From positions 2,046,001-2,110,000 of the forward strand of contig NZ_JATACI010000002.1 of the NCBI RefSeq assembly GCF_037892195.1: DNA of 64,000 nt, written 5' to 3'. Source of the stretch: Yoonia sp. GPGPB17 (GTDB taxonomy: Bacteria > Pseudomonadota > Alphaproteobacteria > Rhodobacterales > Rhodobacteraceae). This document shows, one piece after another, positions 1 through 8,893 of the stretch. The stretch's first letter is position 1. Every line of letters starts with the position of its first letter. The notes under the pieces are model-generated. The model had not been told where the DNA came from, did no database searches, and was given only the letters and a program-made list of their open reading frames with translations. A program made the position numbers and the translations under genes.

Positions 1-147
1 ACCGATGAAAGCTACTACACTGATCTGGGCCTGCGGCTGATTGATGTCTCAAGCATCCAAGATGCACGGACACCGCATTTGGTGGCGTTTAGTTCGCCGA
101 CCTTTTTGAGCTTTCTCAGACAGATCTCGAACCAAACGAGTACGTAA
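1..147 (+). CDS. C-terminal end of an unidentified protein (truncated by window edge)
   Basis: An open frame runs from the first base to a TAA at 145-147 and gives 48 residues, beginning TDESYYTDLGLRLIDVSS and ending RQISNQTST. The start lies outside the window. I do not recognise the family. It ends six bases before the next gene on the same strand, so the two may be cotranscribed. Confidence 0.5.
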   Translation, partial: TDESYYTDLGLRLIDVSSIQDARTPHLVAFSSPTFLSFLRQISNQTST

Positions 148-153
148 GGCTAC

Positions 154-1512
154 ATGACGAGAATCACACACGATGAGATAAAAGATTTGCCCGGCACGCG
201 ATCAGGTCTGCGCGACATCCGGTTACTGATCAGAACGCATCTATGGATGCAGATCCTTGTGGCACTGGGTCTTGGTGTCGGCCTTGGATTGCTGCTGTCA
301 CCCCAAACCGACACGGTCCTGACCGTACCGTCCCACAGGGTGGATGATCTTGGCGCGTGGTTGAAGCTGCCGGGCGGTATCTTTCTGAACATGATCCAGA
401 TGATTGTGATTCCGCTGATCGTGTCTTCAATCGCGCTTGGTCTTGTTTCGGCAGGCGACCCAGCATTCTTGCGCAGGGTCGCATCGCGGATCGTCCCATA
501 TTTTGTTGCCACCAGCACGATCGCGGTTCTCATCGGCGCTGCAATCGCCACGTTAATCGAGCCAGGCAACTATGTGTCGCTTCCGCAAACAGCTATACCG
601 GTAGCATCAGCCGGTGCCGCCGAAAGTAGCTTCAACATCGCGCAGCGTATACCTGAACTGATCCCAACCAGTATGACCGAGGCATCGCTTTCGCGGGATA
701 TGTTGCAGATCGTACTGATCGCCGTGTTTCTGGGCGTTGCGATGATTTCGATCCCCGCCGCCAGCGTACAGCCAGCGCTGGATCTGCTGCACGCTGTTCA
801 GGCTGTTGCCTTGAAAATCGTATCTTGGGCGATGTTGCTGGCACCTTTGGCGGTCTTTGGCCTGATCGGTGAATTCGTCATGCGGGTCGGTTTGGATGCC
901 CTGATCGGAATGTCTGCCTATATTGGTGCTGTGATCCTTGGTCTGGTGATCCTGCTTTTGGTTTATCTGTGCATCGTTGGCGTTTTGGGTCGCCGGAACC
1001 CGATCTGGTTTTCCCACGCGATCCTTGATGCGCAATTGCTCGCGTTTGCGACCTCAAGTTCGGCGGCAACAATGCCTGTTTCCATGCGCATCGCCACTGA
1101 CCGGCTGTCGGTATCGCCCGCACTGTCCCGGTTCATCATCCCTTTGGGCGCAACAGTGAATATGGATGGAACCGCACTTTATCAGGTGGTGGCGACACTT
1201 TTCATGGCGCAGATTTACGGGGTATCTCTTGATCCGGCATCATTTGTATTGATCGTTCTTACGGTGGTCGGCGCCTCAATCGGAAGCCCAAGCACACCCG
1301 GCGTCGGTATCGTGATCCTTTCGGGTATCCTGGCCTCAATTGGTATCCCGGCAGAGGGCGTTGCGATCCTGCTTGGGGTGGACCGCCTGCTTGATATGTG
1401 CCGAACGGCGGTGAATGTATCGGGTGACCTGACCGCCTGCATCGTCATGCAAAGATGGATTGGTGACGACGTACAACAGATATCGGCGGCCGTTCCTTCG
1501 GCCACGAAATGA
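154..1512 (+). CDS. Dicarboxylate/amino acid:cation symporter (SDF/DAACS family)
   Basis: The 452-residue inner-membrane protein has the family's hydrophobic pattern. The serine-rich signature TSSSAATMPVS lies near residue 295, followed by PLGATVNMDGTALYQ and a second re-entrant hairpin motif SPSTPGVGIVILSGIL. Relatives (GltP, DctA, SstT) import glutamate, aspartate, C4-dicarboxylates or serine with Na+ or H+. The exact substrate cannot be read from sequence. The ATG at 154 is preceded by TAAGG. The C-terminal half keeps the DRLLDMCRTAVNVSGD substrate and cation motif, so the protein looks functional. Confidence 0.92.
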   Translation: MTRITHDEIKDLPGTRSGLRDIRLLIRTHLWMQILVALGLGVGLGLLLSPQTDTVLTVPSHRVDDLGAWLKLPGGIFLNMIQMIVIPLIVSSIALGLVSAGDPAFLRRVASRIVPYFVATSTIAVLIGAAIATLIEPGNYVSLPQTAIPVASAGAAESSFNIAQRIPELIPTSMTEASLSRDMLQIVLIAVFLGVAMISIPAASVQPALDLLHAVQAVALKIVSWAMLLAPLAVFGLIGEFVMRVGLDALIGMSAYIGAVILGLVILLLVYLCIVGVLGRRNPIWFSHAILDAQLLAFATSSSAATMPVSMRIATDRLSVSPALSRFIIPLGATVNMDGTALYQVVATLFMAQIYGVSLDPASFVLIVLTVVGASIGSPSTPGVGIVILSGILASIGIPAEGVAILLGVDRLLDMCRTAVNVSGDLTACIVMQRWIGDDVQQISAAVPSATK

Positions 1513-1558
1513 CAAAAACCTCCCAGGGATCGAGGGGCCCTTCAAAGCCTATCTCAGC

Positions 1559-1587
1559 AAAAAGGCCGCACAGTGTCCTGCGCGGCC
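1559..1587 (-). terminator. Rho-independent terminator of rpmI-rplT
   Basis: On the minus strand a 9-bp stem (GGCCGCGCA pairing with TGTGCGGCC, one G-U) encloses a 6-base loop and is followed by TTTTT. It lies about 25 bases after the rplT stop. The upstream symporter gene ends at 1512 on the opposite strand and may share the hairpin, but there the downstream T-run is poor. Confidence 0.8.
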
Positions 1588-1614
1588 AGTTTATCTTACA
1601 ATGTCTGCTGTAGC

Positions 1615-1977
1615 TTAGGCCGCCAAAGCGTCCTTGGCTTTGCCAACAACGGCAGCAAATGCCTCTGGCTCGTTGACCGCGAGATCGGCCAAAACCTTAC
1701 GGTCCACTTCGATACCAGCCAGTGTCAGACCGTTGATGAACTTGGAATAATTCAGTGTCTCATCCACCGCACGCACACCTGCGTTGATCCGCTGAATCCA
1801 CAAAGCGCGGAAGTTGCGCTTGCGGTTGTGACGATCGCGGGTTGCATATTGGTTGGCTTTGTCGACGGCCTGTGCTGCGACCTTGAAGGTCTTGGAACGG
1901 CGGTCATAGTAACCCTTGGCCTGATCCAGAACTTTCTTGTGACGACGGTGCGTGACGGTTCCACCTTTAACGCGCAT
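1615..1977 (-). CDS. rplT: 50S ribosomal protein L20
   Basis: A 120-residue basic protein with the L20 hallmarks: the [21 protein letters not shown]-terminus, then [17 protein letters not shown] and [19 protein letters not shown]. It binds 23S rRNA early in large-subunit assembly. It follows rpmI by 17 bases, the usual L35-L20 pair, but infC is not adjacent here. The final residues and TAA coincide with the string GCTTAGGC. That string resembles the miscalled motif seen elsewhere, but here it gives the normal L20 length and is judged genuine. Confidence 0.97.
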   Translation of the reverse strand: MRVKGGTVTHRRHKKVLDQAKGYYDRRSKTFKVAAQAVDKANQYATRDRHNRKRNFRALWIQRINAGVRAVDETLNYSKFINGLTLAGIEVDRKVLADLAVNEPEAFAAVVGKAKDALAA

Positions 1978-1994
1978 ATCTCAGTTCCCCCTAA

Positions 1995-2195
1995 TTAACG
2001 TGCGTAAGGCATCATCGGTTTGATGATACCTTCGTCAGCTTTGCAAAGCGTGGTTGTGCCACGGGCGTTGCGGAGGAATTTGTTGTTGCGTTTGATCATA
2101 CCGTGGCGCTTGCCCGCCTGGGCCGCCACGACGCGGCCTGAAGCCGTCGTTTTGAACCGCTTTTTGCAGCTCGATTTTGTCTTCATCTTCGGCAT
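1995..2195 (-). CDS. rpmI: 50S ribosomal protein L35
   Basis: The 66-residue protein begins [15 protein letters not shown] and contains [20 protein letters not shown], the full-length L35 pattern. The frame stays open upstream, but the ATG at 2195 follows GAGGAGACGGA, a strong ribosome-binding site, and gives the family length. It is the first gene of the rpmI-rplT operon. No clear leader structure was recognised in 2196-2323. Confidence 0.96.
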   Translation of the reverse strand: MPKMKTKSSCKKRFKTTASGRVVAAQAGKRHGMIKRNNKFLRNARGTTTLCKADEGIIKPMMPYAR

Positions 2196-2323
2196 TTCCG
2201 TCTCCTCTTCAGATCGGTCGAAACGCGCGACTCGGCATGCCATATCGGCCGGACGCGCGGGTTGAGCGCGGCTGATACGACAGCGCCCGCTACTTTGCAA
2301 GGGTATTTGAGGCGAAATCGGCC

Positions 2324-2551
2324 CTAGTTGTTGATAAGCCCGCCTACAACGCTGACGATCACGTCATCCACTGTGTCGAGCGCATACACCCCGGGATTTT
2401 CCTGCGCCGCATAGGCCATCGCGACACCACCCAGGACCACCATGATGATCGCCGTCTTGGGCCAACGCCAATCGGAATACGCACTGACGGCAGACGGAAT
2501 GGCGAAGGCCACCAAAACCAGACCCGTCACAAAGAGAAGATCGAAATCCAT
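2324..2551 (-). CDS. Small two-helix membrane protein downstream of pyk
   Basis: The 75-residue protein has a hydrophobic N-terminal helix ([18 protein letters not shown]), a short loop with SDWRWPK, a second helix ([17 protein letters not shown]) and a mildly hydrophobic tail. It lies 32 bases after the pyk stop on the same strand, so cotranscription is likely. I know of no function; it looks like a small conserved roseobacter protein. Confidence 0.7.
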   Translation of the reverse strand: MDFDLLFVTGLVLVAFAIPSAVSAYSDWRWPKTAIIMVVLGGVAMAYAAQENPGVYALDTVDDVIVSVVGGLINN

Positions 2552-2583
2552 ATTGCCGCCCTGCTTTACGCCCCTACAAGACC

Positions 2584-4030
2584 TTACTCTTGCTCAACAG
2601 CGTAAATCAAACGTTCAGCACAGGGCGCAACCCGCAAAATGTTTGTCGAGCCAGGTGTGTTGAATGGAACACCCGCAGTGACAACAACCATGTCATCTTC
2701 GGAGGCAAGGTTTTGGTCCTTTGCGGCGCGCACTGCCTCGACAACCGCGTCCTTAAACCGGTCAACATGCCCCGTCACCACGCAGTTCGTGCCCCATGAC
2801 AGACACAAACGGCGGGCGGTGTTGATATGGTTGGCCAGTGCGATGATCGGCACACGCGGACGTTCGCGCGAAACCAAAAGCGCGGTCGCGCCCGATTGTG
2901 AGAAACAGCAAATCGCTTTGACATCCGTTGTTTCGGCGATTTCACGGGCGGCAGAAACGATACCATCGGCCACGGTTTTCCCTTCGGACCTACGGGATGC
3001 TTCAATGATGTCCGTATATGTTGGATCGGCTTCGACTTCATGCGGCGACATTGTTCATCGTGGTCACTGCTTCGATCGGGTAGGATCCTGCAGCGGATTC
3101 AGCTGACAACATGATCGCGTCGGCACCTTCATAAATGGCCGTCGCCACGTCCGACACTTCGGCGCGGGTCGGCATGGGCGAGTCGATCATTGACTCGAGC
3201 ATCTGGGTGGCCACAATCACCGGCTTCGCGGCGGCACGACATTTACGCACCAGTTGTTTCTGGATCGGTGGAACGTTTTGCACAGGCAATTCGACACCCA
3301 AATCGCCACGGGCGACCATGATCCCGTCCGAGGCAGCGAGGATACTGTCGAAAGATTTTACCGCGTTAGGTTTTTCAATCTTTGACAGGATTGCCGCACG
3401 CCCCTTGGCCAGTTTGCGCGCCTCTTCCACATCGGCCGGACGCTGCACGAAAGAGAGCGCCAGCCAATCCACACCCAATGCACAAACGAACTCCAGGTCT
3501 TTACGATCTTTCGGCGACAGGGCCGCCAAGGGCAGCGTCACGTCAGGCACGTTCACCCCCTTGCGGTTCGAGATTGTTCCCCCAACAATCACTTCGCAAT
3601 CGGCGAAGGTCGCGCCACAGTCTTTCACTCGCAGCTTAATCTTGCCGTCGTTCACCAACAGATGCGCACCTGGTTCGAGCGCGTCAAAAATCTCTTTGTG
3701 GGGCAGCTTCACCCGCGTCGCGTCGCCCTCGGCATCGTCTAGATCAAGGCGGAAGGGGGCACCCGGCACCAGCTCTTCTTCACCGTTCGCAAAGACACCA
3801 ACACGCAGCTTGGGCCCCTGCAAGTCAGCGAGAATAGAGATCGGGCTGTTAAGGTCTCTTTCCACCTGACGGATGATCTCGTGGCGTACCTTTATTTCTG
3901 AATGATCGCCATGAGACATGTTCAAACGAAAGACATCAGCACCCGCTTCGTGCAATGCCCGGATCATTTCGTAATCATTCGAAGCAGGGCCCAGTGTGGC
4001 GACAATTTTCACATTGCGATGGCGTCTCAT
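2584..4030 (-). CDS. pyk: Pyruvate kinase, interrupted by a +1 frameshift (probably artefactual)
   Basis: Pyruvate kinase makes pyruvate and ATP from phosphoenolpyruvate and ADP. The first 330 residues carry [12 protein letters not shown], the substrate and metal segments [22 protein letters not shown] and [12 protein letters not shown], ending TTMNNVAA. The next frame continues [20 protein letters not shown] through the C-terminal domain to [13 protein letters not shown]. The break is at the plus-strand string ATGCGGC (3040-3046). Removing one base gives 481 residues, the family's normal length. Replacing the string with GCCGGC also restores the frame, as at other breaks in this window. I see no other damage, so the cell probably has an intact enzyme. 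Confidence 0.93.
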
Positions 4031-4148
4031 ATCAAATCCTTCGTGCGTCAGTAGCCGTTAGCGGTAACAGCTTGGGTTGCGCCCTTATTGCGCAATTCCA
4101 TTCTCATCACAACTAGCCTAAGTCTCGTGTCAAAGGAATGACACGGCA

Positions 4149-4886
4149 ATGACGAACGAACCATTTGAAATCATAGGGGCAGATCGCCCCGGACGATGGC
4201 TTGTGGCCTGTGACCACGCCATGAACATGATCCCTGATTGGGTGCACGGGGGCGACCTGGGCCTGCCCGCTGCCGATATGGACCGTCACATCGCCTATGA
4301 CATCGGTGCGGCAGGGGTGACACGGCAGCTGGCGACCTTACTCGATAGCCCCGCAATTCTGTCGCGGTTTTCGCGTTTGGTCTGCGACCCGAACCGGGGC
4401 GAGGACGATCCGACGATCATGATGCGCCTTTATGACGGCACGATTGTCCCCGGCAACAGGAATGCCGATGATGTGGAAAAGGAAGAGCGGCTAAAACGGC
4501 TCTATCGACCGTACCACGCCGCCTATGCCGATCTCGCCAGCAAGATGGGCAGCCCGATTATCTGCGCAGTTCACAGTTTTACGCCACGCCTGAACGGCCG
4601 ACACCCCCGACCGTGGGAAATCGGTGTACTGCATGCGGAGGATGATCGCATTGCCACCCCATTCATCGCAGCCTGCCGGGCGCAGGGCTGGTGCACAGGC
4701 GACAACGAGCCATACGCAGGCCACCTGCCCGGCGACGCAGTTGACCGCCATGCTTTGCAACATGGCCGCCCCAATGTACTGATTGAGCTACGCCAGGACC
4801 TGATTGCGGATGAAGCGGGTCAAACCCTTTGGGCAAACAGATTGGCCCCTATATTATCAGATGTACTGGCCCAGTCGGGCCTTTGA
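4149..4886 (+). CDS. N-formylglutamate amidohydrolase family protein
   Basis: A 245-residue protein resembling the HutG-type FGase family: RWLVACDHAMNMIPDW near the N-terminus, FSRLVCDPNRGEDDPTIM, AVHSFTPRL, and the C-terminal GRPNVLIELRQDLI. Members hydrolyse N-formyl-L-glutamate or related amides, and substrate varies within the family. There is no hut cluster around it, so a role in histidine degradation is not supported. It diverges from pyk and starts an operon with the two small genes that follow (gaps of 11 and 8 bases). Confidence 0.85.
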   Translation: MTNEPFEIIGADRPGRWLVACDHAMNMIPDWVHGGDLGLPAADMDRHIAYDIGAAGVTRQLATLLDSPAILSRFSRLVCDPNRGEDDPTIMMRLYDGTIVPGNRNADDVEKEERLKRLYRPYHAAYADLASKMGSPIICAVHSFTPRLNGRHPRPWEIGVLHAEDDRIATPFIAACRAQGWCTGDNEPYAGHLPGDAVDRHALQHGRPNVLIELRQDLIADEAGQTLWANRLAPILSDVLAQSGL

Positions 4887-4897
4887 GAGGACACGCT

Positions 4898-5191
4898 ATG
4901 GATGATCAAACCCGTATTGAACTGGAAGCCGCCGCCTTTCGCCGCCTGCGCAAGCACCTGATGGAAGACCGCACAGATGTGCAGAACATCGACATGATGA
5001 ACCTTGCAGGGTTCTGCCGGAACTGCCTGTCACGCTGGTATCAGGAAGCCGCCAACGCGCGGGGGATCGAGATGACCAAAGATGAAGGGCGCGAGGCGTT
5101 CTACGGGATGACGATGGCCGAGTGGAAAGCGAACTACCAGACCGAAGCCAGCGATGCGGCCAAGGAAGCCTTCAAGGACAGCCACGGATAG
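4898..5191 (+). CDS. DUF1244 family protein
   Basis: A 97-residue helical protein containing AAFRRLRKHLMEDRTDVQNIDMM and NLAGFCRNCLSRWYQEAA, ending in a charged helix. This matches the small alphaproteobacterial DUF1244 family, which has conserved cysteines in FCRNC but no assigned function. The frame extends upstream into the previous gene, but the ATG at 4898 follows GAGAGG and begins MDDQTRIELEAAAF, the natural N-terminus. It is the middle gene of the 4149-5640 operon. Confidence 0.85.
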   Translation: MDDQTRIELEAAAFRRLRKHLMEDRTDVQNIDMMNLAGFCRNCLSRWYQEAANARGIEMTKDEGREAFYGMTMAEWKANYQTEASDAAKEAFKDSHG

Positions 5192-5199
5192 GATCTGCC

Positions 5200-5640
5200 A
5201 TGCTCGAACGCCTGACCGCCTTTTTCGGCAACCCAGCCGGATACCACACGCCCCTGCCCGAGGCCGACGCAAGCCATGCGATGGGCGCCTTGTTGGTGCG
5301 GGCGGCGAAGGCGGATGATGCCTATCTGTTCGAAGAGATCGCCCGCATCGACCACATCCTCGCCAAACGCCACGGCCTCAACCCCGTTGAGGCCGCCAAA
5401 ATGCGCGCCGAATGCGAGCTCCTAGAAAAGGAAATCCCCCGCACCAAAGAGATCGCCACGATTCTCAGCCATGCAATCGGCACCGAGGAGAAAGAGGCAA
5501 CGCTGATAGCCCTGTGGGAGGTGGTCTTTGCCGATGGGATCAGGCGCGAACAAGAGGACAGACTCCTGCACCGGATTGAGGACCTTCTGGGAATTGCCCC
5601 TGAGCGGGCGAAAGAGTTGCAGGCGCAGGCTGAGGGTTAG
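5200..5640 (+). CDS. TerB-family (tellurite resistance-like) protein
   Basis: A 146-residue all-helical protein. Acidic helices with the signature VRAAKADDAYLFEEIARID and WEVVFADGIRREQEDRLLHRIEDLLGI match the TerB/DUF533-like fold. The ATG at 5200 is chosen because it lies eight bases after the DUF1244 stop. No other ter genes are present, so tellurite resistance should not be inferred; single TerB-like proteins of this kind are common in roseobacters and uncharacterised. Confidence 0.82.
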   Translation: MLERLTAFFGNPAGYHTPLPEADASHAMGALLVRAAKADDAYLFEEIARIDHILAKRHGLNPVEAAKMRAECELLEKEIPRTKEIATILSHAIGTEEKEATLIALWEVVFADGIRREQEDRLLHRIEDLLGIAPERAKELQAQAEG

Positions 5641-5916
5641 AAGTAAGAAGGCCTCGCTTTTTGTGCAGATGGGTTATCAAATACTGAGATAGATGTTGAG
5701 ATTGTCGACTGACTATTGAAGCAGCGGCCCGTTGTTCAAACATCGCATGTTGGTGCATCCGTATTGCCCCCGAATAGTTGAAGCCACCCGTCACAAAGGC
5801 AACTCTCGCAGCGTTCCAATTGACCGAAAAAGCGGGGAAATTTTCGCAATACTTCCCATTTCGACGCCTTCGCCAGGCCCTATCCTACAACGTAAGGTAG
5901 CAACAGATGGGTAGAA

Positions 5917-6408
5917 ATGGATTTTCTGGGCAAGGCGTTTTGTGGATTACTAATGATCGTGGGGCTCAGCATCTCGGTGCCTGCCCTACCAATAGCCTGG
6001 GACGGTATCGCGTTGACACGCTCCAACACCACGCAGGCTGCCGTCATTGTGGAAAAACGTATTGACCGGCCCACATCGCGAAAGCCGCGGTTGGAGAGTG
6101 TCACGATCAACGGCGAAAAGACGCGGAGCTTGCGCACTTACTTCTATGACTACATCTTTGTTGTTGCGCTGACAGGCGAGGCTGAAACCGCGCAGTTCAC
6201 AGCGCCTGTCAGCTACACCCGGTGGCACAATGAAGCCGTCGGCAATAGTCTGCGTGTGACCACATCCGAAGGGGTTGAGACGTTTGCCGACGTAGCGCCG
6301 CGCGACACGCTGATCTATGGGATCCGGCAATTTGGCATCGGGCTTTTGATCATGATTGTTGGCTTCGTGGCATTGCGCCTGCCGACGGATGATGCGGCCC
6401 GTTCATAA
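5917..6408 (+). CDS. Small envelope protein with two terminal membrane helices
   Basis: The 163-residue protein has an N-terminal helix (LGKAFCGLLMIVGLSISV), a roughly 100-residue beta-rich middle with KRIDRPTSRKPRLES and TRWHNEAVGNSL, and a C-terminal helix (FGIGLLIMIVGFVALRL). This layout resembles DUF3592-type proteins, whose soluble domain is held between two helices. I cannot assign a function. The next gene follows 23 bases later on the same strand. Confidence 0.65.
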   Translation: MDFLGKAFCGLLMIVGLSISVPALPIAWDGIALTRSNTTQAAVIVEKRIDRPTSRKPRLESVTINGEKTRSLRTYFYDYIFVVALTGEAETAQFTAPVSYTRWHNEAVGNSLRVTTSEGVETFADVAPRDTLIYGIRQFGIGLLIMIVGFVALRLPTDDAARS

Positions 6409-6431
6409 ACCAAAACAGGAGAAAGATATTC

Positions 6432-6959
6432 ATGCGTATTGCGACACTTGCCGTCCTGTTAGGGGGGTTCGCCCTGATCCTCTTTGCCATTGGTTCCGTG
6501 TTTCAGGTTTCGGTCAATGTTGGTCCGACCATCACAAATAACGGGTCCTTTGCGGCACGGCTTGAACGGCCAGTGCGCCTTGCCATCGTAGGGGAGGCCA
6601 ATCGTGCGAATGCGTTACGGGCAGAAATTCTGCAGGCGGATAACGATGGCTTGATCGACCACAACACCACACCGTCAGAGCCAGAGGATGCGGATGCGAT
6701 CGTCTTCCTACTCGACGGTTGGGATGAGATCATGCAGGCACCCTGGCAGGATCGCTTCAGCAGCGACTACATGATTGTAGCCGATAGTGAGGAGGATAGT
6801 TTTTCTCTTTCCATGGCCGACGGGGACCGCCCGCTGAACCGGACGTACTACAATCTAGGCTACTATTCGGACTGGGGTTTGGATTGCTATGCCGCCCTAT
6901 TGCTGCACGATATCGGCGGGGCGCCCGGCGCGTCTATTGTGATGCCTTCGAACTGCTAG
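6432..6959 (+). CDS. Hypothetical membrane-anchored protein
   Basis: A 175-residue protein with one N-terminal membrane helix (LAVLLGGFALILFAIGSVF), then an acidic extracytoplasmic domain with RLAIVGEANRANALRAEIL and ADAIVFLLDGWDEIM. I do not recognise the family. AGGAG precedes the ATG. The stop overlaps GCTAGGC (6956-6962), the same string that replaces GCCGGC in ilvD. If it were miscalled here, the protein would run about 20 residues further. I cannot decide this without a homologue. Confidence 0.6.
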   Translation: MRIATLAVLLGGFALILFAIGSVFQVSVNVGPTITNNGSFAARLERPVRLAIVGEANRANALRAEILQADNDGLIDHNTTPSEPEDADAIVFLLDGWDEIMQAPWQDRFSSDYMIVADSEEDSFSLSMADGDRPLNRTYYNLGYYSDWGLDCYAALLLHDIGGAPGASIVMPSNC

Positions 6960-7070
6960 GCGTGGGGTGGCAGCGGCCAGACCTGCCGCGTCCGTCACAT
7001 CGATGGATGACGCATGGCAATTGCCATGCTACCTGGATAGGTGAAACAACCCCCGCGACAAACGGACCCT

Positions 7071-7715
7071 ATGCCCACCATCACCTACGTCTACTCCGCC
7101 CATTCCGCCTTTGCTTACCTCGGCTCTGCCCGCCTGATGGCTCTGTGTGGGCAGTATAACGCCACACTGATCCACAAACCCATCCTGCTGTCGCCGGTGG
7201 TCGAGGCCCAAGGCAGCCAACCCTTTCATGCCCGCACCCAAGCTCATGTCGATTACTTCTTTGGGCGCGAAATTGAACGTTGGGCCGAGTATCGCCATGT
7301 GCCAGTGATCAACTATCGGCCCACCTATCACGATGCGGATTACAGCCTTGCCTCTGGCATGATCATCGCGCTTGGGGAAAACGGGGCCGCAGCGGATGCG
7401 ATGGCCCACAGGATACTGGAGGCGCATTGGCGAGACGATGCAGACCTGTCGAACCCAGTGACGCTGGTAGTAAGCATTGCGGAAGGGTTAGGGCATGACG
7501 CGCAGACCCTGATCGCGCGAGGGGCGTCGAACGATTGTCAGGATCAGCTGCGCGCGAACTCTGATTGGGCGCGCGGGCAGGATGTTTTTGGTTCGCCCAC
7601 TTACATTGTTGATGGCGATGCGTTTTATGGACAGGATCGCCTAGAGATGGTCGAACGGGCGTTAGAGAGACCATTTGCCGCGCCCGATTGGCAAAATCCG
7701 CCGGTGGATCGCTGA
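7071..7715 (+). CDS. DsbA-fold 2-hydroxychromene-2-carboxylate isomerase-like protein
   Basis: The 214-residue protein begins MPTITYVYSAHSAFAYLG, the thioredoxin-fold entry of the HCCA isomerase/kappa-GST group with a serine pair instead of CxxC. It contains NYRPTYHDADYSLASGMIIALGE and ends with the family's VFGSPTYIVDGDAFYGQDRL. Relatives act in aromatic-ring degradation with glutathione, but no degradation genes are nearby. The ATG at 7071 is preferred over an upstream in-frame start because it places the beta strand at the N-terminus. Confidence 0.85.
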   Translation: MPTITYVYSAHSAFAYLGSARLMALCGQYNATLIHKPILLSPVVEAQGSQPFHARTQAHVDYFFGREIERWAEYRHVPVINYRPTYHDADYSLASGMIIALGENGAAADAMAHRILEAHWRDDADLSNPVTLVVSIAEGLGHDAQTLIARGASNDCQDQLRANSDWARGQDVFGSPTYIVDGDAFYGQDRLEMVERALERPFAAPDWQNPPVDR

Positions 7716-7804
7716 ACGCCCATCGCAGGACAGCCCTATCGCGCCGGCGTTTTCATGGTAGGGTCCGCGAACAACTGAAGATGCTGAAAAGGCCAATTGT
7801 AGCA

Positions 7805-8044
7805 ATGAAACAAAGACCCCACAGCCGGTCTGGCAATGTGCAAGGCTTTGAATTGCCTCGCGGGTGCCTGATGACATCCGGTCTTATTCTTTTGCCGATC
7901 CTGACCTTGGCGATTGGATTGGTCCATGCAAACAGTAGGAACGATGTGATGCTGACCGTGCTGACATCGGCCACACTGATTGCTGGCTTTGTCTTTATGC
8001 GGAATTTTGCGCCTCGGGTGATAAGACCCCGCCGCAACGGGTAG
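7805..8044 (+). CDS. Small hypothetical membrane protein
   Basis: From the ATG at 7805 the frame encodes 79 residues, with helices LILLPILTLAIGLVHA and VLTSATLIAGFVFMRNF and a basic tail VIRPRRNG. A second ATG at 7871 would start directly before the first helix and give 57 residues. Neither has a convincing Shine-Dalgarno sequence. It resembles the one- or two-helix small proteins common in roseobacters. Function is unknown and existence is only moderately supported. Confidence 0.45.
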   Translation: MKQRPHSRSGNVQGFELPRGCLMTSGLILLPILTLAIGLVHANSRNDVMLTVLTSATLIAGFVFMRNFAPRVIRPRRNG

Positions 8045-8086
8045 ACCCAGCGATCCGACACAGTGTGCCATGAGGTCCCCTTTGCC

Positions 8087-8893
8087 ATGACCCACAATGA
8101 GACCATCCGGACAATCACAGAAGCCACGCGTAACGCGCCAGGTGTCAAGGCGCTGTTTCTGAGCGGCAGCTACGGCAATGGGATGGCAGACGCCTATAGT
8201 GATATTGACTTTGTCATAGTCACCGAGGACGGCGCGACCGATTCCATTGCCGCGTTGTGGAAAGAGGCGGTCGGCAAAACTGGCAACATCGTTCTGTGGT
8301 GGGATCGTACGACGGTGCCGGTTTTGATCAATGCCATTACGGCAGATTGGACTCGCACCGATCTGATCATCCTGAAACCGGAACAGATGCGGGCCCATGC
8401 GCAAGACACGCTGAAGCCGTTGTTTGATCATGATGGGATTTACAGCACGTTGCCTCAGACGACGCTGCCGCCTATCCCGAACCCCGCAAGGTTCCTTTAT
8501 CAAGTGGAAGAGTTCATTCGGGTTCTTGGTTTGCTGCATTTGGCAGCCGGGCGCGAAGAATACATCAACGGCGTGCTAGGTGTGTTCCACCTGCGCAACA
8601 AGCTGGTAGAGTTATTGATCGCGGAGACAAACGCCCCGAACCGGGGCGGTGTGTTGCATCTCAACCGGTTGATCACTGATGAACAGAAAGCCCTGATGAT
8701 CGGGTTACCACCCGCCCTGCCGGACCGGGACAGTATGATCTCGACACATCTGGCCTACGCTGCCGCCTATCTGCCCCGCGCCCGTCAACGTGCAAAGGTC
8801 CTGGGGATTGATTGGCCGGAACAGTTTGAAGCGGCAACCTGGCAAAAACTGAAGGAGACAATCGGCGTCGAACGGCCATATGATATCAGTTAG
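8087..8893 (+). CDS. Nucleotidyltransferase-domain protein (aminoglycoside/lincosamide adenylyltransferase-like fold)
   Basis: The 268-residue protein has the pol-beta superfamily signature near residue 30: LFLSGSYGNGMADAYSDIDFVIV, that is GSYGxG followed by the metal-binding DxD. The helical C-terminal half (FLYQVEEFIRVLGLLHLAAGREEY, HLRNKLVELLIAE) resembles adenylyltransferases that modify small molecules. Whether it inactivates a drug or has a housekeeping substrate is unknown. I place the start at MTHNET, preceding the fold by a normal distance. Its end overlaps the dat gene by four bases tail to tail. Confidence 0.8.
   Translation: MTHNETIRTITEATRNAPGVKALFLSGSYGNGMADAYSDIDFVIVTEDGATDSIAALWKEAVGKTGNIVLWWDRTTVPVLINAITADWTRTDLIILKPEQMRAHAQDTLKPLFDHDGIYSTLPQTTLPPIPNPARFLYQVEEFIRVLGLLHLAAGREEYINGVLGVFHLRNKLVELLIAETNAPNRGGVLHLNRLITDEQKALMIGLPPALPDRDSMISTHLAYAAAYLPRARQRAKVLGIDWPEQFEAATWQKLKETIGVERPYDIS

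Noticed and set aside
1613..1620. GCTTAGGC at the end of rplT as another corrupted GCCGGC
   Set aside because: The present stop gives the normal L20 length and sits just before a strong terminator; correction would run the protein through the hairpin.
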